Assembly: GCA_963457665.1 (NCBI GenBank)
Contig: OY735220.1
Span: 29,803,518-29,867,517, forward strand
DNA: 64,000 nucleotides
Origin: Thysanoteuthis rhombus
Lineage: Eukaryota; Mollusca; Cephalopoda; Oegopsida; Thysanoteuthidae
Direction of reading: 5' to 3'
The notes below the pieces were generated by a model. The model was not told where the DNA came from and searched no databases. It saw only the letters and a program-made list of their open reading frames with translations. Each line of letters begins with the position of its first letter. The first letter of the stretch is position 1. The position numbers were made by a program, and so were the translations under genes. Of this stretch, positions 10,959 to 25,700 are shown in pieces.

Positions 10959-13900
10959 TCAGTTGTGGCAGTCACCATTCTCTTTGCTTTTGTTGCGATC
11001 ATGCTTCTTTTTTTTCTTTTTTTCACGACGCTCGCTGTCCTGCGAGTGGTCTTTTTTGCGATGCGACTTGCTCTTATGATTCCTGTTGCCACCATCGCCA
11101 CCAGGCCTCTCCTCGACTGACTTAGATCGAGAACGCTTCTTGTGTTTTGACGACGGCGATGATGACATGCTCGGGGATTTGGAGTGCTTGTGCTCCTTTG
11201 AGTGCGATCGCTTGGAATGATTCTTCTTCTCGTGAGATCTGGACCGATGGGGTGAGCGGCTGCGTGACCGATGCTTCTCTTTTACCGACGAGGAAGTCTT
11301 TTCTCCCCCTCCTCCCCCTTCGGACTCTTTGTCTTTGGGCTTGGAGTGATGATGCCGACGGTGATGATGATGCCTGTGATGATGGTGATGATGGTCCTTG
11401 GGCTTGCCGTTGCAGTCACGCTCACGTTCCCGCCTCTGCCGCTCACGTTCTCGGGCCAATTCCACAGCAAAATCATCCATGGAAGAAGAATGGTGAGCAG
11501 AGGACGAGTAACTAGAGGAATATTTGCCATGGCCAGAACGTGATGGCGACAGTTTTCTGTGTGATGATGATGATGGAGGAGGAGGAGGAGGGGATGACTT
11601 TCTGTGGTGAGGGGAACGGTGCCTAGGGGACTTCCTCCGCTGTGGAGATTTTCGACTATGGGGTGATCTCCGGTGAGGTGAATGGGAGCTTCTGTGTCTG
11701 TCTGGTGACTTTCTGCTCAGAGGTGACCGATGTGGTGTAGACTTATCACAAGATCTGTCGTATCGTCTCCTTTCGGGTGACCTTGAGCTGATTGGAGAAA
11801 AAAACAAGACAAAAACGAAGTGATAAGAATTATAAATCCAGGTTTTGCATATTATCAGTTTTTGGTAAATTATACACAAAGTGATATTTCTCTCTCTCTC
11901 GCGCGCAAATGTTTGCTTATACTGTATTTTGTTGTGTATAACAGAAAATTTTGTACCAAAAACCAAGTGTGAATGAGGGAAAATGTCCAACTTGAATGTG
12001 TGCAGAATTTTTTAATTTTTATTTTTTTTATATATTACTAGAAATAAATCTCATTTGAGGTCAGAGGTGACAACTTCCACTAAGAAATATATTTGATTTA
12101 CATTGCTAAGCAACCATAAGAAACTTCCTTCCTCAGGAGTTCAGGTGCAAATGTTAAGTGGAAAGGATTAGGATTGACTGCATTTGGAGTAGCACAATAT
12201 TAATTTCCTTCCTGTGCAACACAAATACCCAAGAAAAAGTAGTGGGCACTAATTGCATAACTGCAGACATTCAGTACACAAATTTGGAACATCAATGAAG
12301 AAGAAACAAGTAGGACTACCAAACTGTTGTGCCAAATTGAGTATTCATCTTATACAAGTAGCATTATATACTAAGAAATGTGGTAGTTTAAATAATGTCC
12401 TCATTTGAAATCATATCACAACCAGAGAAAGAAATCTTATTCAACAGAAACAATCCTAATGATACAATCTAACACTATGCATTACCTACAAATCATATTT
12501 GACAAATATACGAAGAAAAAAAAATCCAGTTTTGTTTCAAATGAAAGTAGACAAAAGAGATGGATGTTATCTAATTACAGTCCCATTAATGTGAGGAGGG
12601 GGGCAACAAAGAGCGTTCAGTACTTAACATCAACAACTGAGTCATTGCAACAAAATCTAAGCTTTACATTTCTTTTAATATAAGGGAAGAAGCCTCTAGT
12701 GATAACTTTGGGACAGAGTTTTTTTTCTGTTTTCTTTTTCCTGCTGATAACAAAGAACAATTTACGTTCACTGGCATAAATTTTCATCAATTGTTATCAA
12801 TTCATTATTAACAACCACACATTATAAAAAATTTATATGAAATTTAAAGAAAATTTTTCAATCAATTTCAGATCAAGTGTTTGGAACAGACTGGTCTTGG
12901 TAACCATCCAATAAAAACATTATCTGTAATTATAATAAATGGTACTTCTAATTGGTAAATCTCCAGTCTTTTTTCATTTAAGCTCATAGATATGAAAAAA
13001 ATGTAATCCTCCCCCATTTAGATAAGTCTTTAATTCAGATTATTTTTTTTTCATCTTAAATCTCTTTTCTTGTTTACTAAAAACAAGCAGGTAAAAGAAG
13101 TAATGGTACAGTCAAATCATGTTGGGCATACCAATTCCCCTAAGTTAAGCAACATCAAGCCTCATCATTACCTAGATGGGCAACCATCTGGGAACACCAG
13201 GGGCTGTAAAACCTCCCAAGGTTGGGTTAGGCATTCTCGACAAAAAAAACCAGTCTGTTACAGAAACATTGCTATATTATCAATGCTACTCATTGCGCAA
13301 ACGGCTTGACCAAGACAAATGATAAGAGAAAAGGAAGTGGGGTAAAGGAGTGATTTTTACCCTTTGCTGTTGACATCTAAGGAAGCAGTCTGTTCCTCTT
13401 CGTTCCATTCTTCCACTTCTTCTTCCATACCTTCATCACCATTACAAATGTCTGGAAGGGGGTCAACTGGTTTGCCCTCCTGAGCTTTGGACAGAGCCCT
13501 GGCCTTTAGCTTCTCATCAAGATCCTTCTGGGTGGGGACAGGTATACGAGGGAAGAGCGTACAATACCATTCCAATTTGGTGAACCAATGCCGCAGCATT
13601 TCACCAATCGTCATGCTGTGTCCACCGCCAGCTTTCACATCGATTTCCTGAGAGAAGGGCAGAAAGGAAAAAAAAAGAATCGAGGGAGGGGACAAGAAAA
13701 GAGAGAAAAAAAAAAAAAAAAAATGAAGAGAAAAAAAAAAAGAAAAAAAGAAAAAATTAATATGAGGAATAATGATGGAACAAAATTAACTGAAAAAAGA
13801 AAAAGGAAAAAAAAAAGAGAAAAAAAAAGGGTCTTGCTCTACCCAACTGTGCAGATAAAGAGAGAGGCAAATGGCCTCAAAGATTATTTTGGTACTAAAG

Positions 13901-16694
13901 GACCAATTACTAAAAACACATAGACCAAACAGGAAAAACATTAAATACACATCTAACATGTACATTTATCAATAACAGAAAATAGCCACTTGTCGAACAT
14001 CAAACTGACTTCAAAAAATCATTCCTTACTCCATTCATAAATGAATTTTTATTTAGTTAGATACTTTAACTTTAACAGCAGTTGTGTTTTTTCCCCTCTG
14101 ATTAGTACATTTACTGAAAAATTAAATAGAAAAAAGTAGGAAACTAAAGTGATTTTTTTATCATCATCATCAGTAGCCATTGTAAGTCCATTGATCGAGA
14201 GTCTGCCATTTTTTATTTAAAAAAAAAAAAAAAACAACTTCTGAACGTCATTCTGAACGTGTCAGGATTATCATACCATCCTACTTTTTGCTAGACATGG
14301 CAAGGTTTCAAGATGTCCCATTTACAATTAGATATATTTGCCCATGATTTCAAAGATATGTGTTGTGAGTCGCAATGTCCATTGCTTGTTCAATACCCTT
14401 GTTACATGCTCAACCCATTGCCACTGAAGTTTGCTTAATGACTTCTATATCTCTGACAATTGTTCTATCTCTAATATATTGTGCTCTTTGAAATCAGCTG
14501 AAACTTCATGTTACTCAACATTTGGACTGAACGCCAAAGAGGACTTTTTTGAAACAACTGACTTGATATTCAAGTCATCGTTTGAAAACAGTTCAGATCT
14601 CACAGGAGATATTTCTTTGATCCCAAAATCTTTGTAATAATCTACTTATTACTTGAAAACTTGAAAACAATGTAAATATAAAATAATCAAACAGTTACAA
14701 CCATTAATTTTTTATAGATGAGATGCACAGATCAAAAAGTAAGAAATTTCCTTTTATAGTCAAATAAAGTGCCAATTAAATTTCTGGTTGATCTTGGGCA
14801 TTTTTATCTTTTTTAAAGATGCATAGACAGTACCTATTTTCTGTGACTGATAAGATACAAAACTGTACATATCTGTAATATAAAAGACAAGATAACACTA
14901 TCATTCATAACTAATTTTTGCATTAAGACATAGTATTTAATACAAATGAAGAAAAAAAATCTAAAATCAATAAGCAAAGAAACATTTACAAAATATAAGC
15001 TAATGGCACTTTACCAGAGGTTTATGAATACAAAATCACTGTAAAATACAATGGGGGGAGGACACATCACGTAGGGGATGGGAGATTTTTTTTCTTTTTA
15101 ATTCTATATATTTAGATAAGAAGAGAAAGAAAAGCAAATGGAGAAAAAGACAATATTCTTTCTCAACGCAATATTCAGTGCAGCATTGCCAAATTTGGCC
15201 AGAAGGGCAGATAATCCAAGCTTTTATCTTCTAGGCTGACCCAGGTAGAGGAATGGCATTCAATTTGGAAATCTAGTGAGACTAGAGGCAAAGGTAAAAT
15301 ACCAGCTTGCCTCACTAATTCCCTTATTGTCCAAATTCAATGCTATTCCAAGGCCTTTAATGGGTAAGTCTCAGAGATAAAGCTTGGATTATCTGCCTTC
15401 TGGCCAAATCTAGCAACCCTGATTCAGAACCATCAGAGAAATTTTTCTTTCAATTTAGTAGATAATTGTATTTTATATGGCTGCATTTAAATGTAAATTT
15501 TTTCAAGCTTGAAAAAATTCATGACTCCAATAATTAATCTTTTTCTTCTCCATTTAATCTTGTTTATAGGTTCAGAGAGAATTGTCCAACTTTTGAACTT
15601 CATTAACATTTAGCACTCTATGAGTACAGAGCCAAAAGTTTGTCCTGCTACTGCAGATGACTGATTTCTGTCAAGGATGAACAGACACATAAGTTACAGG
15701 CTTTCAAAGTTACGAAGTACACAAAATCTTGGCTGCCTTGAAAAAGAACGCAGAGTGCTAAAGGTTAAGCTATGAAAGCAAACATCAACACTTTTTGTTG
15801 CTTTTATCACCACAGCCTTTTGAACCAGCATCTTCAGAGTGCCTTCAGGTGCCAAATGATGAAATTTAATACTTGGCTTAAACATAAGAGTCAACATTTA
15901 ACTCAATCATTACTTATTACAACTTCCTTAAGTGTATAAATATGTAAACATCAAGGGCTCACAACCAGAGATGGTTATGTCAAAATTGTTTGAGAGCTGT
16001 ACAAAGGGAACAGTCAGTTGCTGTTGGAAAGAGTCATTTAGATAATGGCTATAAACACTTCGGGCAGACAAAGCGCAAGGAATAACAAAATGTTAGACAC
16101 AACCACTTCTGATTACACCAATGTATTCAAATTGAAAACATTAAATCTGTTGATGAATTTTAACTGATTTCTGATAAATAGCAGGACTCTGAAAGGCTTT
16201 CAAGACATTAATTGAAATGTGATGATAAACAACTAAGGTGAGGATATTAGCATAAAGAAACATTTCAATAGCAATAATGTATTTTCTCTCACATCTATAT
16301 TTTTCCATCATCTTTTAAACTTTAACAATTTATTTAACCTTCAGGGTTAGGGAAATTCAAATTAAAAATAGAGGGATTGGTTCTCCGGAGTGTTTCACGT
16401 GTTTCAAGATGTCCAATTTACAATAAAATATAAATGACCAGTGAACAACATAAAAGAAAAAAAAAAAAGATGTTCAAGAGAAACTATTTTGAGAAAACAG
16501 TTTAAGCTGTATCATTGATAACGTAGTATTTAATATATTTTCATTATCACAGATAGAAAACATTTTGACTATAACAATGCACTAGTGCTATTATAAAACA
16601 CATCAATTAAGTTCATTTAATTCACTGCTTATTTCTCTTGTATCTTTTGATTTCTTCCTTTTGAAACTGTTCATTTTCTATTATAGAAAGGACC

Positions 16695-16732
<38 letters not shown>

Positions 16733-19700
16733 GCAAATGAAACTGATGTTCATATAAATTAAAACTGGGAGGAGGAGGTGATGTCAGTTGATGTGATGAT
16801 GATGCTGATGATGGTTGTGGTAGAAGTAGCCATGAAATAAGTAAAACAAGCAGCAGCTTAGCCTGCTTTGGTCATAACCTCTAGAGTCTGAGGTGCAGCT
16901 TGCCTCTTCACTGCCACTGGCTGGGCCTAGAGCAACACCCTGAAGTTATACAAAACAGCAACTGTAGGCAAGGTTAGCAGCCAAGAGCACAGAAACACAA
17001 TCATACATATCCACAGGCACACAAAAAAAATAATTAAAAAAACAGCATGTTCATTTTTGTCTGATTTCTGAGATGACGAATTATTATACTTATTCAGTTC
17101 AGTTAGAAAGCTTCTTAAAAGATGAAATCAGGTGCTTAGAACCACAGGATACATTCCACCAATAATAATAAACAGAAAACCACATCCAAAATTTAAACCA
17201 TATTTTCAAAATGCAATAATTTTGAAACTATTTCACATATTCCATTAATTTTTATATTCTTATGTAGCTAAAAGCAAATACTTCAAGAAACAAACTTTTA
17301 GAAACAAAATGTGGCATTTTGAAGCAAAAATACCTTCAAGCGTGTTTAACTATAACTACACGAACGCGAATTTCAAATACTGACGGATTGTTTCTTGTGA
17401 TTCTTAGCACCCACAATTTAATTTAAAAATATACCAATATTTTCCTTAGTGAGACATATGTAATTTATTTATATCTAGATAGAATAGATCGAAATAGTTG
17501 CAATGCTAAAACTGTCACTCAATCATTTTGCATTATTAAATTGAATCCAATGATTACAAATACCAATGAAATAGTTGAATTTGAATATTAACACAAAAAG
17601 AAAACTGGTTGCCCACAGCAAATACACAAAATGAGTATAGGAATAAATTTGGATACAATCATTTCATAAAACACTATGTCTTACAACAGAACATTGATAG
17701 GAACGAAGAAAAATAAAACAATAAAATGATTGCATTATAAATACAGTTAAATGTTCAAGAAACAAATCTAAGAGTCTTGAAAGACATTTGCACTGAATTG
17801 CTCAAACATTTTCAAAATATTTTAGACCAGTGGTTCTCAAAGTGTGACCTGCAAGACCCATGTAAAAGGTCCAATAATTTGCTTATTTTTACTATAATCA
17901 CCTAATCAACATAAAAATATTTCAAGGGTCTCATATTTTTAGAGAACATTATGTGGACTGTGAGGAAAAAAGTTTGAGAACCACTGTTTTAGACCATAAA
18001 AACAAACATGAATCTTACCTAATACCGATTGATAATAGTAATAATTTTAGGTTAAAATAATATTAAAGGATTCCAAAATTATCAGGCAACAACCGAGTAA
18101 TTATTCTATATGTGTACCAATAGATGAAATTATTTTCATCAATGATCTGAAACAAACAAAGCTTTTTTTCTCTTTGCAATAAAACAAAAATCACTAAATA
18201 AGCATTTATAATTCAGTAAAGATTACATTTACCAATTAGTTATTAAAAGTGGGAAGAAATGGCTGTCTTCTACATAAAAACATTCACACAAGCAATCACA
18301 CAAAGATTTAAGAAAATGATTGATTTTTATACTCACCATAATTTAAATGGTACCAAGAAGCAAGAACACAAGAGTTGAAGGGGTTTTGTTTTAAATCACA
18401 GACACAAAAGAATACAGATCACCATCTATTATTTTAAATGAACCTTGAATAACTAAATACAGTGTCAAAGTCTACCTTTTTCCTAAAAGAAACCGTGAAA
18501 ATACATCCTGAATGTTCAAGACTATTAGATTGCTTTAAGGCCAACACCCAAGTGCAAAACTAGTACTGAGATACACCTCCCCTCTTCCAATTACCTGAAC
18601 AAATTTGATATTTTCAACAAAGAAAAATACAGTATACACATATATATTCTATTACATTTTTTACTCATAACTATTCAAACTTTCTTGAAAGAAAAAAAAT
18701 GTCCTAATGAATATTATCAAATCAAATCTTTTGAGCAAACAATTTAAAACGAAACATTCAATTTGTGCAATGATAGGCCAAATGCACTAAGAGAAATATT
18801 CTGAATTTAGAATGAAGAGAAAAAAGAGAGGAAACATGAAAATAGTTTTTAGCTAGAGCTTTATGAATATACGTCTATTCCTTTTCAAGAAAAAGTCTAG
18901 TGAGTAGGAGGGGTTTTCTAGAATTTTTTTTTTGTTTGTTTTTTTACATACCTCTTCATCATCAAGATATTCTTCAAACCAATCCCACAACTCTTGGGGA
19001 GGCTGTGTGAATCTAAAACAGAAAAGAATTCAACAATTTAAAAAGAACCCTTGATCATTTTTACTATTGGATGATAGGTGCGAACTATATTAGTAAAGTT
19101 AGTACATGTTAATCCCCAGAATATAAAAACAATACATAAATTATGATAACATCCTTGGCATAATACAACTCTAAAGGGGTAGTAAAAATTATTTAAGTTA
19201 ATACGTAACGTTTTGAAACAAAATAGAGATAACAATGGACTGGCAATAACAAGAAATTAGAATAAGTCAAAATGACTGAGGGGCTTACAGGAGAGTCTAG
19301 AATAATTTAACCAAAAAAATTAACCAAATCAAGACAGCCTGAGGGAAAGCAAGGAAACATAAAAATGACAAGGAAAGCTAGGATTTTTGATAAAATAATA
19401 TTCTGATCGGCACTAACAATTAAGATCCAAGAGAGATTGTCTTTCATTTAATTCTATTTGGCTATTTTCCTGATTAACCATCATTATTTTGTTAGTAATG
19501 ATTTGAAAGCTATTTCAACACCAGGTAAAGTTGCTAGTTTCATATATAAGAAAGATTCAAGCTGGAAAATAATTGTTCAGTATCAAGGCCCATTCTCATC
19601 AGTGATTTGTATCTTACAAAATTAGCCTAGATCCTCAATAACTTATGACATCCTACTTCCAGATCAATACTTCTATGAAAAAAAGATCAGACAACCACAT

Positions 19701-22700
19701 AAGACATACACCTTCCTTCGGGAGTACCAGCCATTTCAAGGGGCTCTCTTCAATAGACAGGCCTACTTCAGTTGCACTGGTTGACATCTTTCCCATGACA
19801 TCTCCCTCAAATTCATCTGCCTCACAGATATGTAAAAAACAGATCACAGTAGCCAAATTTCTTTCTTTGCTCACTGAGCTCCGCACCATCACCTGAAGAA
19901 GACCAGAGATTTGCTGAACGAAATATTGATAACTTGAACTTTGCAGTAGGATGAGCTTATAGTCTGAACAATTATCTTCCACAGGGTCTTAAAAAGCTTT
20001 TAAATGTTTTTCTTTCAAGTAAACTGATTTTTAAAAAGAGAATAAAAGAAAAATTGCAGCACAAACATTATTCAAAATTACAACCTATAAAAATCAATCA
20101 TTTCTGATTGTCATATCATGTCAGTATAACTAAGTGGTCAATTCTAGAAACATACATTTTTTGGTTTTAATATGAGCTGTCATATTTCCAAGTATATGCA
20201 CCTACATGGTACATTTCAAGATCTTTAAATTATTTCCTAACTATACTTGATAACTTTATTCAAAGAAATGACAGGAAAACCCACAATTTGACCTAAGTTT
20301 ATAGTTAAAAACAGATCTCTAATCAATAAACCATACTTAAATGTCTCATTTATCAACAAGATTAACTCGTGCGAGTAATATTTGGTACAACTGATATCAT
20401 TTTTTATCTGTTTTGTAAAAAAAAAAAAAAAAAAAAAAAAAGACAATCTACTTACACGGCCTTTAAAATAATGGTTACATACATTCTATTTCAAGAGAAA
20501 AAGGAGAATGTACGCGCACAGAATAACTTGTAATTTGCATCCAAGTCATTTTTCCATAGTAAGCAATGCCAGATTATCCCACAATTTTTAAATTAGTAAT
20601 GAAAAAGACAAGAAATACAAAAAGGTATAGCTATTAAAATGAACTGTTTTGAGAACAGGAACAAAAGGATAACTCATTACATTAAAAATACATTTGCTAA
20701 CAAATAAAACTGTGTGAGGACAAAAGCTATAAAAAGGAAAAAAATGGCCTTGTTAAAATTCTTTCTTAAAACCCTTACCCAAAAGAGATCTATCATCCTT
20801 CAACTTTGATATTTGAAAACAAATTTTTTTTTTTTTAAATCTAACTCAGTAGACACTGTGTTCAATGATTATAATCAAAAGTGTAATTGAGTTACAAGTT
20901 GAAACATTCTGTAGAACCCAATGTCTTTCCATAAAAATCTATATTGATTTCATGTTTCAAATACAGTATATAATAAATATGGCACCGTTTGTTGCTTTCT
21001 TAATATTAGAAGGCACCAACAAATCAAATTTTGTAATATATATATATATATATATATATGATGACTTCTGGTAATTATTCCAGAGATATCGAGATAGAAA
21101 AGAAACATGAATCTATGAAACAAGAATAGAAAAATACTTTATACCCCAAAACTCGTCTCTGTTCTGAACGTTTATTCTATCATGAAAATTGAACAGAATA
21201 TTGGGAACTTTGATATAAGACAAATATAATGAAATAAAATCTCCTTTTAAAAAATAGTCAAATACACTTGGGTCTGGTGGAGGTGGGTTCCACCTGAGGC
21301 CAGAGAAATTGGGGTAAGCATTTTCAACTAGGTATACAGGTGGGTATTCTGAAATGTGATGGTTAAGAGTGAGGTGCATGTGATGAGAGTATGGCATGTC
21401 ATAGGTATACATGTATACCTTTCTCAAAAATACTAATCCAAATTTTTTGCAGCCTCGGGTGGTACTTACCTCTACCTGACCGCCATCTAAAAAGACAGCC
21501 TTGTTATAGCTAACTTAGTGGAAGAGTGTTCAACCTAAACTTAAAAGAACTTGAAATTAATTTTCTTAGACTGAATCAACAAGAAAATATTAAGCAGACC
21601 GAAATTCAGTTAAAATAACGTTTAAATCTATGAGAAAAACTCCTGTTTACAAAAAACAATAATTCATAATACTCAAGTAAGGTGGACTGAAAAAAAAGAA
21701 AAAAAAAAAAAAGAAAAATGGAATCATTCATTAAAAAAAAAAAAAAAAAAGTATTTTCTTGCAGACAAATACTGACCTGATGTACATGAAGCCAAGAGCT
21801 CTGATGTAGGGAGAGTCCCGATGTGTTATCAGTCCAATGACCTGCTTTTTTGTTAGTCTCAATGTGAACAGCTTGTAAAGCAAGCAAAATGCACTAGAAA
21901 CAATGCCACCAGCACCCACACCTCGCACCTAAAACAAAAATGGAGCTTGAATTTATGCATTCCAAAATATACAGCAGGAGGGGAATCAAATATCAAATTG
22001 ACTTTTTAAAAGGAAATTGAATCAATGAGTTAAAAAGATGAAAATTAACATGTACAGCTCAAAATCTGCTGTAGCATTTTGTCAAACTCAAAACCAAGTC
22101 AGAGGATAAGGTCGACTTAGAACCACCATAAGAAGAACAATCCTTACCCAATTTACAGGAGCAAACTCTCCACTTCACTCCATGTTAAACCGAACAGATA
22201 ATTAAAATTAACATTTCTCAACTATGATTTGTGTTACAATTTATGTTACAAATACATTAAGGATTATTTCATAATATATATTTTTAATTTTATATGTACA
22301 CATTACAAAGTTGCAGAAATCATCTTCAGGCTGAGTGGAGTTTGGCCCTACACTAACCAGGCTTGTTTTTATCTACTGAGACTAGCCTCCTCATTTATGT
22401 AATATTTACCCCCCACCCCACAATCTATGGACTGAATAATTTTGGCAGTTACAAGCAACCTTTCTTAAATATTCTAATTCAATTAAAACAGAAAGATGTT
22501 ATATTGACTAGATTTTCAGGAAATTTTCCTCAAAATGCATGTTTTGTTTACAGATTTTGAAGAAGTCAGCATATTTCTTTTAAATCACCTTCATTTTGAT
22601 ACGTAATCTACATTTCTCTCACTTATTGAAAGGTTAAATCGAAAAATCTCATTTTCCAACAACTCACAAGGGACATATAAGCAAAAAGAACAAAGAAAAA

Positions 22701-25700
22701 AAAACCTTGCAAATTCCATTTCAAGATATTGATTTCTTCATAAAAAAAAAATCATATTGAAATGTGATATTTTTATTCATTAAAGCTTTAAATTTAGAGT
22801 TAAAATTCAAATTACAGCTGAAATATAATCAAAATGAATCACCATAGCCAAATTGTTTCATTTTTTTTCTCACAATTTCTCTGTAATTTATCTCAGTCAC
22901 CCAAGACTTTACTAACCCACCTACCCCATCACAACTCTTCAGAGAGTGATACTCGGTTACAGAGCAATGCATTACTACGAGATCAATGGCGCCAACTGAC
23001 TAGAGTTGTCAGTTTCAAGGGAACAGGCTATGATGATTCAATTAATGGAACTTAGTTCTTCAATCTTCCTTCTTTCAACTTTTAATGGATTAATATATTT
23101 TTTACATTCAATGCAATCATATTCCTCCAAGGAATGGATTTTTTTGTCCATGACTAAAATCATTTAAATACAATCTCAACATTTACATACTTTGAATCTG
23201 GAACAGAAATTTACATGATCTTTACATTGACTATGGTACTTTTCCAATAGAAATGTCAACCCTATTCTAAACCAAAATTATATTTAGAGCTACACTCAAC
23301 TAAGTCCATTCATGCGATGAACTGTTCACTTTTGAATGTAAAAAGCAGAATATACACAATCTACTTATGTGCAACTGGCATCAACCAACAATTTTTTCAT
23401 TTCCCTTCCCCAAAATTTAAAAAAAAAAGAAAAAAGAAAGAATGGTAACGATTTCAATCTGAGATTATCAGTTTTGACAATATTGCTTACTACTTCTATC
23501 TATAAATATTTAAAAGAGAAATATATTTAGCAAAAATTATATGAAACATCCAGTTAAGTCAAGATGAAATTCATGTACCGTCAGAAAAATCAACCAAAGA
23601 TTAAAATGAATATAAGCAATTAAAACTGTACAAAACATTGAATTTTTGTAAACAAGATTAATAAGATCTATGATAATTTGTATTATGTTATCTAATAAGA
23701 AATGTATTTAGAGATTGACTTTTATATTGAACTGAAGTACTTACCCCTCCACACATTCCTGTTTGACCTGCAGTCTTACGACTACCTTTCTCCCATGGCT
23801 CCAAATGGGAAACCTGAAAAAAATATCAAAAAATCAAATTGAATAACTATAATAACAGTACCTTAAAGACAAGTAACAATATAAATATAGGATTCAGTTC
23901 TATGTGCTTGATATGCTATATTCTTCAAAATCTACAACACTGATTATTTAACCTACACTTTATTACAATGACCTGTATATTTTCTGCAAAGCTCAAAATA
24001 GATATAAGTCATACAATATATCTTCAAGTATAGGGGAGAGGAATTGTCAGTTGATCTGAAAATGTTCCAGTAAAATTTATTGAGGATGATGGAATCAAAA
24101 TTGAATCCTATTCAGTTTGCTACGTCTGTACAGCACAAGTACAAATGGTGAAACAAATTTCATCTCTTTGATTGCTTGTGATTCGGATCATACAAGCCTT
24201 TTCATTTAGATAATTCTGAGGTTTCTTCAACTTGTGAATAATTCAGTTAAGGGTGAATGAAATTAGATTAGTTAACTAAGTTTTTCTATTCTTGAAAAGG
24301 AGAAAAAAAAAATGCTATCAACATGTACAATAAGAAACCATTATTTCTAAGACTGGTGTTAATTAAATTTATGCAAACAAGAAAAATTATTGAATTTTTT
24401 GTTGCTCCTTTTTTTTTTAAAATATATTTTTAGGATGTTCAAAAAACATGAATAAAATAAATACATAAGAAATGAGTTAATGTATACTTTTTGCTCATGA
24501 TACAAAATCAATCATGTATAAACTGTACACTAAGAATAGGATGGAAATAATAAAAGGCATAAAGAAATTTAGTCATGGATGAATGAGATTTAGTAATAAA
24601 AGTTTGAGGATGTACAAAACTATAATAGTTTTAAAAAATACTGCTTTAGATTTTACAAAATATATTTAAAAGGAAAAACTTGATAGTCCTATCTGGCATT
24701 GGTCTTCTTTCTACAGAAGGAAGGGGAGTCATTTCAGGATCCTCTATTATTCTTCTTGCAACAGCTGGATAGACACTGACACATATCAAAGTGAAGCCTT
24801 TTCTCATTCCCCCTCCCCATGACTGAATCTTATAGTCTGTTTATTTTTTCTTATTGAACTTGTTGCCATGTACATTGTCTTGTTTTAAACACATAGCAAA
24901 ATATAGAACAACATGAAATGAAATTTAGATCCGACTAAAAAATTAATTTCATGAGTTTCCAAAAGGAGAGGACCATTAAAATTTGGGTTGATACATAAAA
25001 TGAGAGTAACACTGTTTTTATGAAAAAAGTTACATTGCTGCTAACCTATTTGCTGCCAAGTATATCTTTCAGTCTTGTAACTCCTATGCTAGGATTTTTT
25101 TGTAAAAAAAAAAAAAATTAAAGAAAATAGTAAGCCTTCATTTACTAGTTGTCACATCACCAAAATGAATATGCAAATTGCAGTTGTTTGCAAAAGGAAA
25201 TGCTGCTATCTTGTGAAAGAACAATAAATTATTATAAGACACGTTATCTCGCCCATGGCACTGGACTGAATAACACTGTGGGGATGAAATATACAACTAG
25301 CATCCCAAAATTCACTGATTAGGAACATACACTAGATCACATTATTGAAAAGTCAGCAGTCTTACCAATGTAAACAAATCTTACATGTTGTTTTCTGCTG
25401 AAACGTAGTCATCATGTTATTTTACTAAAAAAAAAGTAATTTTTTGTGCTTTACATAAAAAAAGTCAAATTAAATATTCAATAAACGTCTTCATTTTTTT
25501 TTTTAAAGTTTCAAAATGTGATTTCTTGAAATCCAACTACCTCAAACTGCTAGAAAACTTTCGGTTTTCCCCCCTCAAAACTGACAAATCGCTCGCAAAA
25601 AATGTTTTTCTGTTTTCTATTGAATATTCAATTTAATCAAATCTTGGCAAAAAAATTGTTGGTAACATATGTGATGAATTTACATTTTTTCATCATAACT

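Larger units (their letters stand above)
13648..18951 (-). other. PRPF38B intron 4 (5.3 kb)
   Basis: Bounded by GTATGT (from 18951) and TTCTCTCAG (to 13648). It contains two bounded hAT miniature elements (15181-15421, 17828-17986), a LINE fragment (14290-14480), a GT/AT microsatellite (16695-16732) and a short A-rich/R-rich stretch at 13705-13830. No exon-like sequence was recognised. Confidence 0.85.

Noticed and set aside
11147-11543. plus-strand coding regions opposite the PRPF38B tail
   Set aside because: They are shadows of the RS/His-rich exon on the other strand and have no recognisable domain.
13121-13240. functional 5S rRNA gene
   Set aside because: About 30 bases of the 5' half are missing and many paired positions are changed; there is no T-run terminator directly after it.
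13588-13923. Lys-rich protein on the plus strand
   Set aside because: It is a translation of A-rich intron sequence opposite PRPF38B exon 5.
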